From assembly GCA_033032175.1 (NCBI GenBank), contig CM065321.1:10872501-10936500 (forward strand): 64,000 nt of DNA, given 5' to 3'. This DNA is from Saturnia japonica (lineage: Eukaryota > Arthropoda > Insecta > Lepidoptera > Saturniidae). The position numbers and the translations under genes were made by a program. The notes beneath the pieces are model-generated. The model saw nothing but the letters and a program-made list of their open reading frames with translations, had not been told where the DNA came from and did not search any database. Positions 23,001 to 33,810 of the stretch are shown in pieces (the stretch's first letter is position 1; each line of letters begins with the position of its first letter).

Positions 23001-23545
23001 TTGACTCACTGCCTGAATCTTACCGCTATAATTCTAATATAAATTTTGATGATCCAAATCATACTTTAAAGGTACTCGGACTACAGTGGTCGCCAGTCAC
23101 TGATGAGTTTATGTTTACAGTAACGCTTGATAACCGCCCAATAACCAAACGCAACATTCTTTCAGTTATAGCACGCCAATATGACGTATTAGGCCTTATT
23201 GCACCAGTCATATTGTATGCTAAACTTATTCTACAAAAACTTTGTGTTTTGAAACTTGACTGGGACGAAGAACCGCCCCTTGATATTTTAAGCCTTTGGC
23301 AAAACTACTTACGCGAATTACCCGCTTTACAACATTTACGAATCCCGCGTCATTTAAACGTTTTCGAAGGTTCTCAAATTCAGCTAGTCGCATTTTCCGA
23401 TGCCAGCGAAAGAGCTTACGGATGCGTTATTTATATTCGCGTCGAAACCTCTTCTCTAGCACCCGCATTAACCCATGTTAATAAACCCAGTATGGATTAT
23501 TCAATTCATTATGCAGTCATTTTCTATGGTGTCATTTACCAATGA
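20099..23545 (+). CDS. BEL/Pao Gag-protease-RT polyprotein, 3'-truncated and fused to a repeat
   Basis: This 1148-codon frame begins at a Met 0.5 kb inside the putative LTR. Order of domains: Gag with a DUF1759-like region (about 135-300, FSGDPLKW), Cys/His zinc-knuckle cluster (345-415), aspartic protease with ALIDPGSQNNF (about 513, so Pro rather than the usual Ser or Thr after Asp), reverse transcriptase (about 780-960, MVMDAS and RYTDDICYS near 925), and the start of RNase H (FSDASERAYG near 1099). After residue about 1131 the frame enters repeat family C at 23490 and its last 18 codons are repeat sequence. RNase H is cut short, and integrase, the env-like region and the 3' LTR are lost. 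The element cannot move by itself, but the remaining frame has no stop. Confidence 0.85.
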   Translation: MSSKGDMDDDFESSFNLNEIKLKQLIGKRDAIFARMQTIYDHALNAFKDEISQQMFLYNIASLDGLRSEYNKIIDTVNETQLILNPTASVNYQSFSAFEDLYCRSKHVAQKLIADKKHIVPETRCGTSKRSIRLPELDLVGFSGDPLKWSLFYESFKRTIHENPDITDNERIQYLIGKLSGRALSVCSGITPNGENYQLIWRTLVNKFNDKRSLANVYLDQMFEFKSFNAATSKNLDLFLEKFCTAVSSLKSLNIQNLSDFMFLYLALNKIDTETARAFEMSNRSTSLPMYDDLVSFLRDQAKILERTVPTSTTTQRCRTERALKHTATASARPTHVFLTASSLKACSLCKRTNHYHLFKCTDFYNLSIEDKYNFIKQHNGCTNCLSVSHNSSACKSTYNCRYCNYKHHSLLCRKQTARGTIAPAQPPPLDGSMFASRPPPISPARFSAQPSQTPSLDSPHYSSTNAPQSALTQHVSLCNVRSSSYNNTTCLLGTVQVYSKDLNGRMQSVRALIDPGSQNNFITLQLCNKLNLNFNKMTRAVVKGIGSAPNPIKGETSLVLYSRLDKNVSLPLNTYIINRITDKLPVVNIDSFSLPHLNNVPLADADFNKPGEIDILIGAPLFSEILLSNHIKGPPGTPTGFETIFGYIIIGNASVNNDYNQSSLSLCSVVDHEPPLEQTLQKFWQLEEVSYKPTLNLAARECEEIFANNIKRDDTGRYCVRLPFARDPAVLGNSYQIAKRRFLSLERKFCCQPQLQVEYHAIITEYLEKEYISIVNDDNYLSGYYIPHHAVTRLDKTTTKWRMVMDASSKTDSGISLNEILHTGENLQNDLFSILLEFRFYKIALTADVKQMYLQIFVQTSDRIFQKFLYRPDPTGPLNTYQFNRVCFGLRSSPFLALRVIRQLCDDERARYPLAATVVENNRYTDDICYSISSISDCLQLRCDLRDLFKAGGFELGKWSSNTPELLDSLPESYRYNSNINFDDPNHTLKVLGLQWSPVTDEFMFTVTLDNRPITKRNILSVIARQYDVLGLIAPVILYAKLILQKLCVLKLDWDEEPPLDILSLWQNYLRELPALQHLRIPRHLNVFEGSQIQLVAFSDASERAYGCVIYIRVETSSLAPALTHVNKPSMDYSIHYAVIFYGVIYQ

Positions 23546-24975
23546 AAATGCTAACAGTAAATTGTTACCCAATAGCAAAATAACGGCAACAGTTTATAAT
23601 AATAAATTTTTGAAATGAATTCTCTTTCCCTATATATATTTTAAAAAAAAATCACTCTCTCTATATCTTTCTATGTTTCTCTATAATAACTTATACTTTA
23701 GTAAGGTAAAAATTACAAAAGATCGACTGTTGTGGTTCCCTTTTAATTTTCTATTTTAGGAATTGTTACATTGTTAATACAAATGCGAAAGTGAATCGAA
23801 AAAATCAATTTTTGAGAGATCAATCTTTTAGACATCGATTTTTTGGAAATTGATTCATTAGAGTTCGATTCGCATCAATCTTTTTCGAAATGAATTTCCA
23901 TCCCTAGCAGTGGCACAGCTATATTCAACTGACAATAATTTATCATATGCTGACCCCCTTTTAATATGATTTATCACATAGATCTGAGGTTAACTTATAT
24001 TGAAAATTTGCAATTTTTTAAACTCTTCATTTTTTAACTTTATGAAAGGTTTAGATCATCATCGTTTTACAAATCATAATATACAGATAACTAAAATTTC
24101 AGTCAATTCAATTGAAGAGCTATTTTATAGCATTTTTACCAAAAAAAATGTTCGTCGTGATTTTTTAAATTGATATAACTTTTTTATTTATAAACTTATT
24201 GAAGTAAAACAAACACTAAATGTTAAGTTAACATTACCAGAATATATTGAATAAACATTCATATTGAATCATAATTACATTAACAGAATACACAAATCTG
24301 AAAAGTGAATAAAAGAAGGTCGATTTTTTGGAGTGATCGATCTTTTAGACCTCGATTTATTGTGAATCGATACATCAGAGTTAGACTCGAATCGATCTTT
24401 TTCGGTATGAATTGCCTAGCAGCGATGCGGCACTCGACTTGCTTGCGTGATTATATCCTACCTAGGGTGACCACTTATTATTATGATTTATTATATAATA
24501 AATGGGGTGTGGTCAACTCATATTGGAAAGTTCTAAATTCTCTGAAACTGTACATTTTTTAACTTTATGTAAACAATCAATAATCATCATTTTACAAACC
24601 AGTTTAAAAGTTTCAGCCAATACATCTGAAGAGCTATTTTATAGCATTTTTATCGAACGAATGTTCGACGTGACTTTTTAAATTGATATAACTTTTTTAT
24701 TTATGAACTCATTGAAGTAAAACCACACTAAATGTTAAGTCAACCTTACCAAAATATATTAGTTGAAACCGTTTCCAAATTGGTTATGCCGTTTCTGAGA
24801 TTAGCGCGCACAAAAGTTGGCAAACAGACAAACAGACAAAAATTCTAACAATCATTGTTTTGGGTTCTCCTGCGTTGATAGAGACCCCCAATAATAGTTT
24901 TTCTTATATATCTTTTATGTACAGACATTGATCAGTTACGTTTTTATTATATTTATAGATATAGATTTATAGGAT
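23490..24975 (+). repeat. Repeat family C, copy 2 plus a partial third copy
   Basis: Sequence from 23490 to about 24250 closely follows 17279-18040. At about 24310 the pattern restarts inside the family (GGTCGATTTTTTGGAG, then the same downstream order) and runs to the family's 3' end at 24975. The interval is therefore one copy truncated at its 3' end followed by one truncated at its 5' end. It has no coding content apart from the last codons of the BEL frame. Confidence 0.65.
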
Positions 24976-25530
24976 AATACTGGTTAAGCTATGAATTTTA
25001 CCGGGATAAAAATCCATTTATTATGTATTTAGGATAACACTGGTTAATCCATGATTTTTACCGGGATACAAAGTACCCAATCTGTTAATTCCGGTCATAG
25101 ACTATCTTTGTGCCAAATTTCATCTAAATCCGTTCAGCTGTTTATGCGTGATTGAGTAACAAACATACAAACTTTCCATTTATTATATTTGTAGGATAAC
25201 GCTGTTTAATCTATGACTTTTACCGAGATAAAAAGTACCCTATCTATTATCCAGACCATAAACTATCTGTGTGCCAAATTTCATTTAAATCCGTTCCGCC
25301 GTTTTTGCGTGGTTGAGTAACAAACCGACACTTTTTATTTATTATATTTGTAGGATAACACTGGTTAAATTATGACTTATACCGGGATAAAAAGTACGCT
25401 ATGTGTTATTCCAGATCATAGACTATCTATGTGCCAAATTTCATTGGGATCTGTTCAGCAGTTCTTGCGTGATTGAGTAACAAACATCCAAACATACACA
25501 CTTTCACATTTATTATATTAGTAGGATTTT
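24971..25530 (+). repeat. Tandem array of about 160-bp retroelement tails
   Basis: Units beginning GGATAA(C/T)(A/G)CTG(G/T)TTAA start at 24971 (short), 25029, 25193 and 25352. Each full unit contains CCAAATTTCAT and CGTG.TTGAGTAACAAAC and ends near TTTATTATATTNGTAGGAT. The same unit appears singly near 14820, 18735 and 58850. Confidence 0.75.
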
Positions 25531-25639
25531 ACATACTTACCATTAAATAACCTAAGTTTTCCTTTTGGAAATGAGTTACGAATTAGTGGAATTGCTCTAT
25601 TAAAACCTAATACATTTTATCGAAAAAGAAAATCTTATT

Positions 25640-26064
25640 AATTATATATAAAGCAGATAGCTCGGGCCGTATCGAAAGATCTCCATGACAATGATATTAT
25701 GAAAGTTGTTAGAGTTGCCAGCTTCAGTAACAACAAATCGCGCCCCCGCTCGGTAATAGTAAAGTTGAGAAGCCCAAGATGTCGTGATGAACTATACTCT
25801 GCAATTACCAGATACAATAAAACATACAAAAATGACAAATTGAATTCTTCTCTCATTGGTTTAAGTGGAGAAAAAATGCCAATATATGTTTCTGAGCAAC
25901 TTTCTCCAACAAATAAAGCTTTACATGCCTCGGCACGAATAAGAGCAAAGGAAAAGTCCTACAAATTTGTGTGGGTTAAATATGGAAAAATTTATGTACG
26001 TAAGGATGAGAGCTCTGGCAGTCTGCTGATTAAAGATCAGCAATCTTTAGATAGAATAGTTTAA
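25640..26064 (+). pseudogene. ORF1 (Gag-like) C-terminal part of the CR1/Jockey-type element
   Basis: The frame is open from about 25640, upstream of the first Met at 25699, to the stop at 26064. It reads SRPRSVIVKLRSPRCRD, then IYVSEQLSPTNKALHASAR and YKFVWVKYGKIYVRKDE. This resembles the C-terminal nucleic-acid chaperone (FP-like) domain of insect CR1/Jockey ORF1 proteins. The N-terminal part is missing because the element is 5'-truncated, so the Met at 25699 is not a genuine start. Confidence 0.6.
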
Positions 26065-26130
26065 TTTATTTGTTATTATTGTATTTTCTTATACCTACTG
26101 ATTGCCACTTTAATTTTATTTAATATAAAA

Positions 26131-28987
26131 ATGGCTAACCTATCAATTTTTTATCAAAATGTGAGAGGTATGAAAACGAAATCATCTGAAATATACATGT
26201 CAATTTTAAATTCAGACTATGACTTAATATGCCTTGTAGAAACTTGGTTGGATGAATCGTTTTCGTCTTCTGAGTATTTTGATCAAAGGTACACGGTCGT
26301 TCGTAGAGATCGCTGTGCTGATTTTAAAGAACGGTACTCCAAGGCTCATGGAGGCGGAATACTAATAGGCGTTAAAAAATATTTCACATTTATTAATAAG
26401 GTTGATTGGCAAACCTCTGGTGAAGACATGTGGATACGCGTAAGAGTCGGGAGTGTTTGCTTGAATGTGTGTCTGGTTTATCTACCATCCTACATACCTT
26501 GCGATACGTTCAAAGAGTTCCTTACAAAGTTAGAAGAAACTTGTTTAGGTAATTTAGATGATAAAACAGTGATTATTGGCGATTTTGATTTTCCTCATAT
26601 TAATTGGAGTTGTCCTGAAGATCCTTTTTCTGGTATCTTCGAACCAAAATCATTAGCTTTAAGGGATTTCTTACATATTACTGGCTTTTTACAAGTGAAT
26701 AATGTATGTAACGAGAGAAATAATATTTTAGACCTTATTTTGGTGGATGATCATACCAATGTTTGTGTCACTACAGCTGTTCCACTTAGTAAAATTGATA
26801 CCTACCACCCACCCTTAGAGTTACACGTGTTGCTGAAACAAGCTAAAAGAAGTGAAATTGGCTCGTAACACTGCTTCATTGAAACATAATTTTTACAGGG
26901 CTGACTATATCTCATGTATAGCGGAACTCTCTTTAATTGATTGGAAAGAATTTAGTAAAGTTAATTGTAATGAATTTGTGCACAGCTTTTATAACGTTTT
27001 GTGGTCAATTATTGATAAATACACTCCCAAAAAAAGACAAGAAAAATAACTATCCTATATGGTTTTCTTCGTCATTGATAAAGCTAATTAAAGAAAAACA
27101 CAAATATCGAATAAGATACAAAAAATATAATAATCCTCGTGATTATGATACTTTTAATACCTTACGTATTAGATAAAAGAAAATTATGGAAATTTGTTTC
27201 AAGTCGTATATAGCTAAGATAGAACAGGAACTCAAAACAAATATCAAAACTTTTTGGCGATACATTACATCAAAAAAAACATACAATGGTATTCCCGCCC
27301 AGGTCTCGTATGATGGTCGACTTGCTGATGGTGACCAGGTTGCAGACTTATTTGCTATATATTTCTCCTCAGTTTATAATGATAACCAAGCTTCAGATGC
27401 AGTTACCCTGTCTTATACCTCACCGAATTATTCCCTCCCAGAAATAAATATAAGTGTAAAAGATATCAAAACCAGTTTAGAAAGTTTGGATGTCAGTAAA
27501 GGAGCTGGTCCTGATGGAATTCCACTAATATTTATACGGCTTTGCTCAAAAGCGCTTATTAAGCCTCTGCATATGATCTTTAATCAGTCACTCAAAGAAG
27601 GAATATTTCCCGATTTATGGAAAATCTCATATGTAGTCCCTATTTACAAGTCAGGTAATAGGAATGTCGTATCAAAATACAGACCAATATGTATTATCTC
27701 ACAATTTGCAAAAATATTTGAGGGTATTATATACAAAGTTGTGTATTGTCAAGTAAACCCCATGATGAGCTTGCGCCAGCATGGTTTCATGTCTAATCGT
27801 TCTATAACATCAAATTTACTTATATATGCTAATTTTATATCAAATACTTTGGAAGGCCGAGGCCAAGTTGATGCTATTTATACAGATTTTGCCAAAGCCT
27901 TTGATCGCGTTGATCACTCTTTACTCATAGCCAAAGTTAATCACGCTGGCATTCATGGCAATCTGTTAATCTGTCAAACCATGAGAGCTATTTATGTAAT
28001 CGTTCTCAGCTAATTGCATTGGCAGGCTACGAATCTTCACCTTTCATACCTTCATCTGGTGTCCCCCAAGGATCAAAACTGGGACCATTATTGTTTTTAA
28101 TTTTTATAAACGACCTCTTAGATTCCCTAAATTGTGATTGCCTAGCCTATGCGGATGATATAAAAATATATATTCGGGTAACAAACCTAAGTGACTGTAT
28201 TAAGTTACAGAGTGACCTTAACACTTTCGAGTTATGGTGTATCATCAACAAAATGGCTCTTAATGTGAGAAAGTGTCAATACATAACTTTTACCAATAAA
28301 ATAAATTATATTGATTTTACCTATCAGCTTGGAGGTATAAGCTTAAAGAGAGTATCCGTTGTACGTGATTTGGGTGTCATGTTTGACTCTTCTTTTTCTT
28401 TTCGACCACATATACTTAATATTGTACCCAGAGACAAAAAGGTGCTCGGATTTGTTATGCGTTCTTCACGACCATTTCGCAATAACGAGAGTGTTATCTT
28501 GCTCTATAACACCTTAGTTAGAAGTATTCTTGAATATTGTTCTGCCATATGGTCACCTCACTATACCACCTACGTAGAGCTTATAGAATCTGTCCAAGCT
28601 CGTCTTGTTAGATGCCTGAGCATAAGAAATGGTATTCGTAAATCTATCCCTAATTATGTTAATAGACTAAAATATTTTAACATAATAAGCCTAAAAGAGA
28701 GGCGAAATATAGCTGACTTACTCATACTTTACAAAATTGTAAATGGTTCAATAGATGCGTTCCTTATTAATTACTTGTATTTTAGATCGTATACCCGTGC
28801 GGTGCGCAACCCATATATATTTTACATTCCGACTACAACACTGAATACTGCTTTTAATAGCCCTTTTGTGCGTATGGCAAGGTTATACAACGAGAGATCA
28901 AGCACGATGAATAACTCAATAGATATATTTTCTCAGTCAATCAGTTCATACAAGCACTCCTTGTTTGGTAATTGGAATATAATTTAA
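26131..28987 (+). pseudogene. ORF2 endonuclease-reverse transcriptase of the CR1/Jockey-type element
   Basis: The ORF2 starts at a Met (26131) with the endonuclease: FYQNVRGMKTK, ETWLDES, GDFDFPHINW and a TYHPPLELHV end. Breaks follow at about 26860, 27040, 27176 and 27985-28015. The reverse transcriptase lies at 27186-28013 (KGAGPDGIP, SKYRPICI, YTDFAKAFDRVDH) and 28019-28987 (SSGVPQGSKLGPLLF, CLAYADDIKIY with intact Asp-Asp). The C-terminal region ends with the usual non-RNase H tail. Each piece keeps good codon structure, so the decay is moderate. Confidence 0.8.
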
Positions 28988-29164
28988 TATTAATTTTAAT
29001 GTGTAATGTTTCATAACATAGTAGTTATCCTTATTATTTATGTGTTTAAATGTCAGGCATGGCTTATTATCTGAGCGTGGAAATGATAACATGTAATTTT
29101 TCCTTTTTTGTAATTGCTCTGTTGGCATGCTAAATATATAAAAATAAAATAAATATGTAAATAT

Positions 29165-30075
29165 TTTTTAAATATTAACTATTAAAGGTTAGAAGTTAAG
29201 AAAAATAGTATATTTGGCATCGGTACAAACTACAAATTGTATTACAAATGCCAAAACGCTCTCAGTTTAAAATTTTACTTACACAATTCTGTGGGAAAAT
29301 CTATGTAATTAGCCAATTTAAAATTTTACTTACACAATTCTGTGGGAAAATCTATGTAATTAGCCAAGAGCAATATACACACATATAATTATTTATTTAT
29401 TTATTTGGAAATCCAACAGCATACAATATTTTATATAATATCTTATAGTATGTAACAATTAAAGCCAAAACAGGATTTCACAATTACAGGAAGTGATACA
29501 TAAAAATATACATAAGTAGACAGAAGAAAAACATAATATAAACATAAACATAATCTTTACTGGCGTTTAGTATAGTGTGCGTGTGTCTGTATTTCTGACT
29601 TGTGTGCTTTATCTTTTTTATATTATAATTGTGTAATTTCGCGTTGTAACTTTATTATTTCATTCTTAAATGTATTCCGTGAATATCGAAATATGTCTAC
29701 CGTATCGTATATTTCATTATAGGATCGGGCAATGCGACACAGTATTGAATTTTGAGCATAGTTAGATTTAGCATATGGGACAGCAAACAACGGTGCTTTG
29801 CGTGTACAGTATTTTGGTACTCGCAGTGATACAGAGCCCAAAAGATCGGGACAATCAATATAGCCCGATAGTATAGAGTGCAATAAAATCATTTCATGTT
29901 ATCTACGCCGCACTTCTAAAGAGTCTAGGCGAAAAAAAATACATACTCCACCATATCTTTGAAAATCCCGGATCTCTGCTCTGAAGTATGTACCTACTCA
30001 GTGTAAAATTTGTTTTGTATCAGAATTTTGGTCGATCTGAAATCTCAATTTACACAATTTTATGTTATTCCTTAC
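29165..30075. repeat. Duplicated segment (partner 58150-58460) interrupted by a CR1 scrap
   Basis: Matches to the partner are 29165-29387 (TTAGAAGTTAAGAAAAATAG to CACACATATAATT) and about 29950-30075 (TTTGAAAATCCCGGATCTC to TTATGTTATTCCTT). In the partner these two pieces are adjacent, which shows that 29388-29940 was inserted here. A 51-bp unit is also duplicated exactly in this copy only (29266-29316 and 29317-29367). Confidence 0.75.
29388..29940 (-). mobile_element. CR1-type element, C-terminal fragment with 3' tail
   Basis: On the minus strand the frame reads RLDSLEVRRR, one stop, HEMILLHSILSG..DLLGSVSLRVP, then YAKSNYAQNSILCRIARSYNE, ending at 29623. This is the C-terminal end of an insect CR1-type reverse transcriptase. 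The 3' end carries an AAATAAATAAAT tail (plus strand ATTTATTTATTTATTT at 29388). It is heavily 5'-truncated. Confidence 0.7.
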
Positions 30076-31284
30076 AATCCCCCACCTAGGCTTTAAGTTT
30101 AAGGCTATAAAGAATTTAGAAAAATCTACTATTCTAGAGAGAGCAAAAACGATTCAGATTTTGTTCAATGACGCTTAGAATTATGGTTTTGTGTTTTATG
30201 AATTTATCAAGCATAAATTTCATACTAATAGTTCATTTGTTGTTGTGAGATACAAAAAAAAAAATTCCCTATTTCCATCCATTAAGACCACATTTACCCA
30301 CTGCTAAATTTATACTCACATAATCAAAATTAAATTTAAAAAAATCTTTTATTCAGTTTAGGCCGTAAGAAGGCACTTATGAATGTCAAAACACTACCAC
30401 CGGATAGGGAAACATCGCAACCATCGAGAAGAACCGACAAGAATCTCGATCGGGTTTATCAACATCTTATTATCTTTTTTTTTAATTGGTTTAACAGTAT
30501 TTAATTATATACAGTTATTTTCATTTTCAGTAGATGTAAAGAGATGTACTGACTTCTTTTTTTGTTCGGTATTATTAAAATTTTAATTTGATTAAAATAA
30601 CATTATTTTCACATAACGTTGATTTTTTTTCACAAAATAAAATAAAAAACAGCAATATATAATAACCACATTACTAATCATTGATGGTTAACTTCATCAT
30701 GTTGTTGGTACGCGAAATAAAATTTTTGGAGTTATGTATTTTTATTTTGTTGATTCGTGAAAGTATTACTTCTTACGTTCTATAAATGTATTATCATTTT
30801 TTATAGAAATTTTGTCCAAATTAAAAAAATATGTAAAGAAATATATATTATAGTGTAATAGTATAATCACTTGTTACTTAATTAAATTTTAATTACTAAT
30901 TATGGTAAATACACAATATTATTCAAAATCAAATATTTCATACCTATGTTCAAACTACCCACGTCATATTTCAGCGTTGAGTTGTTGAGAAGCTAAGTCA
31001 GGAACTTCGAATATTTAATAACAAACTTCAACTTCAAGAGAACTTTTAAGTACGGTGCTTGCGTGAGAAATATTTAAAGTTTTAATAATTTTATTAATTG
31101 ATTTACATAATAATAACTTTAAGTAATTTACTATAATACTTAATAATTTACTAACTTTAGCGTAACATAAAAGCAATATTTTCCTTTGAAGTAATAAGAA
31201 GGAGTTATTGTTGAACTGGGATTTAACAGAGCACAAAATTTAAAAAATACCAATGTGCAATGAATACACTTCTAACGACATCGG
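30076..31284. other. Gene-free AT-rich sequence
   Basis: No gene is supported. A frame at 30383-30586 begins in a short repeat-like block (CGATAGGG/CGAGAAGAACCGACAAG) and then enters low-complexity T-rich sequence. I do not count it as a gene. Confidence 0.4.
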
Positions 31285-31297
31285 GTTCTTCAAGTGT

Positions 31298-32807
31298 TTT
31301 TTTTTTTTTTTTTTTTTTTAGAACTGACTACACTGTTAGCCTTAGGGGCCCTAAAGCCGCTGCGGCTTTTACCTTTTACAGCTTCACCGGACTTGGGGGC
31401 GAGCGCAGAGGGCACTCAGCCGCGAAAGTTTTGTGGACGACTCGCACGAGGGTGCCAAAGTGGCCGGACCTCGGCTCGGGCGGTCGTCGCGTTCGCAAAT
31501 AGGTCGCGATCTATTCGAATCCCTACACCTACGATTCGAGCTAACTAAATATACACATAGGCACGTTCCCTTCCTCCTGGGAGGAAGGAAGGAACCGTGC
31601 GTATGTGTATTCAATAATCGGAATGTTTCTACACTAACTAGCGCTAACTAACTAGCGTAAAAAAAGAAAAAAAAAGGTCCCTCACAGAACCTATGTACCT
31701 GTGTGGTGTGCACGTGTGTATGTTCATACGTGTGTAGTGTTGTATGTAGGTAGCTAAGTGATGCACGTACAGTGTCACTTGTATCGCGCGGGCGGTTGCC
31801 TGACCCAAGGGTTTCACACCGAGGAACGGACCTAGGCTTGGGTTACCGCTAGAGAGGGTGGACGTGACGGGTGTGCTGGAGCGAAATTGACCGCCCGCCC
31901 TCTGCGGAGAGAACGGTGGTTACGCGGGCGTGGGCGCTGGCACGCTCTGTTTGGAGAGACGGATGTGTAATATTTATTCGAATTTTCGATGTGATCGTCG
32001 GGATCAATAAAAATATTGCGCGGCCGGCGTTTGCACCGGATGTCCGTGGGTGCCGGAACATAAGTGGCGGCTGTTTTTATTAACGGATTCGCGTGGTTCG
32101 ACGCGGTGTCGAAATACGAACGGGAGAGCTGTTTAACGTAGGCATGTATCGAAGGAAGCTCCATATCTCTATGGAGATCTACGCTTCGAACATACCACGG
32201 GGCACCGGTGAGACGATAGAGGAACCTATTCTGTATCGATTGTAACCGTTTGAAACTCGACTCGGACATATGTGCGAACACGGCGCAACTGTATGTCAAA
32301 ATTGGTCGAATACACGTCTTGTAGAGCGTGAGCTTATGTCGCGTGGACATTTTACTCACCGAACACAACAGAGGATGCAACCGGCCCAGGACCCACGCGG
32401 CCCTGTTCCTAACCTTACGGATGTGGGGTCTAAAAGAGAGCCTACTATCTAGGGTTACCCCTAGATATTTGGTCTCTCTTACATACGGAATCGGATTATC
32501 GTAGAGCTTAACAGGTTTAAGCTTCCACGGTATCTGTGACGAATCCGCATCGAAGAGCATCGCGGCGCTCTTCGAGGGATTAACGGCTATACGCCACTCG
32601 TTAAACCACTTCCCGAGAGTGGTCACGGAGCGTTGGACTTTGTGTCTGAGGTGGGATCTATTCCTATCTGAGGCATATAAGACTGCATCGTCAGCGTATA
32701 GCCCTACCTCGACCTCCGGGAGTCGAGGTAGGTCACTGACGTACAGGTTAAATAGGCTAGGAGCCAGGATCGAACCTTGGGGAACGCCTGAGCGTATTGG
32801 ACGGGGC
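31298..32807 (-). mobile_element. 5'-truncated Jockey-type element with poly(A) and 13-bp target duplication
   Basis: The element runs on the minus strand from a truncation at 32807 to a poly-A tail (T-run 31298-31319 on the plus strand). GTTCTTCAAGTGT occurs directly outside both ends (31285-31297 and 32808-32820), a perfect target-site duplication. The element is about 1.5 kb. Its 3' UTR is shared with the decayed copy at 15747-16767 and, in the other direction, with scraps at 33600-33810 and 51772-52115. Confidence 0.92.
31832..32807 (-). pseudogene. C-terminal part of Jockey reverse transcriptase
   Basis: The frame is open from the truncation at 32807 to a stop at 31832, about 325 codons. 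It begins in the reverse transcriptase at GVPQGSILAPSLFNLYVSD, contains the catalytic LYADDAVLY, then EWRIAVNPSKSA, TKYLGVTLDSRLSF and the C-terminal connection domain. The Met at 32626 is internal, not a start. The C-terminal part after about residue 230 is basic and low in hydrophobics, as in other Jockey proteins. There is no RNase H. It lacks the endonuclease and the first RT blocks because of 5' truncation. Confidence 0.85.
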
Positions 32808-32820
32808 GTTCTTCAAGTGT

Positions 32821-33334
32821 AAAGTGAAGAGATATTTATGCATGGTGCGATGACAGCGGCGAACACCGCTATATTGCCAATCTTTCGGTAGTTGCCTTTG
32901 TGTTTGGATTGTATTGTGCTTACAATCAGGCATAGTACCGTCAATTTGCCATACCTATAAAAAATCAAAAGCATAGCAAGACTTCGCCGAGCCCTTGATG
33001 ACACACTCTGTTTTTTAATTTATTCGTTGTTTTGTTATAATTATCTTACGAATACGACATTGAAAAATTTTAGGAAAGATCTAATATGAGTAAGAACAAT
33101 TTTGTATTACATATGTGTTGGCGACAAAATTATGTGTCATGTTTTATATATTGTGTGTATATGTATAAGAATAGATAAGAAACATTAGAATAGACAAATA
33201 GAATAGATTTATAGAATAAATTAATATGGATAATGTACGACATCACATTAAATGTACGAACAATAACGCAGTAAAACCGCCGGTAATTTCTATTGTTTTT
33301 GCCTTTGTATGGAATATGTGGTTAATCTTAATGT
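32821..33334. other. Gene-free AT-rich sequence
   Basis: No supported gene or repeat is seen. It flanks the Jockey insertion and is the pre-insertion continuation of 31284. Confidence 0.4.
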
Positions 33335-33515
33335 ATTAAGTGAGTAAATCTTGTATATTATATATATGTAATTGGTTTCTCAGAAACTGCTCCAACGATT
33401 TCGATGAAACTTTGCATTTAGATAATATTTTACATTCCAAGTTTACTTATATAGGTGTTTTTCTTTTTTTGTTTATAATACACTGAGCACAGCTCGGTCG
33501 CCCAGATATTTTATA
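33335..33515 (+). repeat. Short interspersed repeat, family 'GTGAGCAATTCTTG', copy 3
   Basis: It reads AAGTGAGTAAATCTTGTATA, CAACGATTTCGATGAAACTT and ends near CGCCCAGATATTT, matching the copy at 3805-3985 with small changes. Confidence 0.65.
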
Positions 33516-33599
33516 TAATATGTCGATGTTTAATGGATAGAGATTAGAATAAGGAACAATTTGATATATAAATGTAACTTATATATTCAAATAAATATA

Positions 33600-33810
33600 G
33601 AGCGGCAAACAGGGCGACTGAAGTGAAAATAGATACAAAACATAGACAAAAAGTAGAGGCTCTCTTTAAGGTTACATAAAGGTCTCTAGGTTACTTAAGC
33701 TCGGCAAAACTCGTGTCGGGCACGCAAGTCCGGTGAAGCTGTAAAAGCCGTCAGAGGCTCCAGGGCCCAAAGGCTAACAGTATAGTCAGTTCAAAAAAAA
33801 GTGTCGGGCA
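33600..33810 (+). repeat. Jockey-type 3' UTR scrap, plus orientation
   Basis: GGCCCAAAGGCTAACAGTAT followed by AGTCAGTTC and an A-run is the reverse complement of the 3' end of the element at 31298-32807. Upstream, CGGTGAAGCTGTAAAAGCC matches the same UTR. Only about 200 bp are recognisable. Confidence 0.65.

Larger units (their letters stand above)
18252..24975. repeat. Composite tandem unit 2, carrying the BEL/Pao fragment
   Basis: It repeats unit 1: a short hexamer array (18252-18330), the 0.83-kb segment to 19142, then a BEL/Pao element from its LTR at 19143 to 23491, then family C from 23490. The unit 1 body between 15235 and 17278 is missing. The close similarity of both flanking parts suggests one tandem duplication, a BEL insertion into unit 2, then a deletion that removed the BEL 3' half and the rest of the body. 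Confidence 0.65.
25535..29160 (+). mobile_element. CR1/Jockey-type non-LTR retrotransposon, 5'-truncated
   Basis: The order is the C-terminal part of an ORF1, a 66-bp gap, then an ORF2 with apurinic endonuclease and reverse transcriptase, then a short A/T-rich 3' end (AAAATAAAATAAATATG near 29143). There is no RNase H. The 5' edge abuts the tail array that ends at 25530. Several frameshifts make it inactive. Minus-strand scraps of related elements lie at 29388-29940 and 53185-53510. Confidence 0.8.

Noticed and set aside
30383..30586. A 67-codon frame with a hydrophobic stretch, considered as a small membrane protein
   Set aside because: The start lies in a repeat-like block and the hydrophobic part is T-rich low-complexity sequence. 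There is no conservation within the window to support it.
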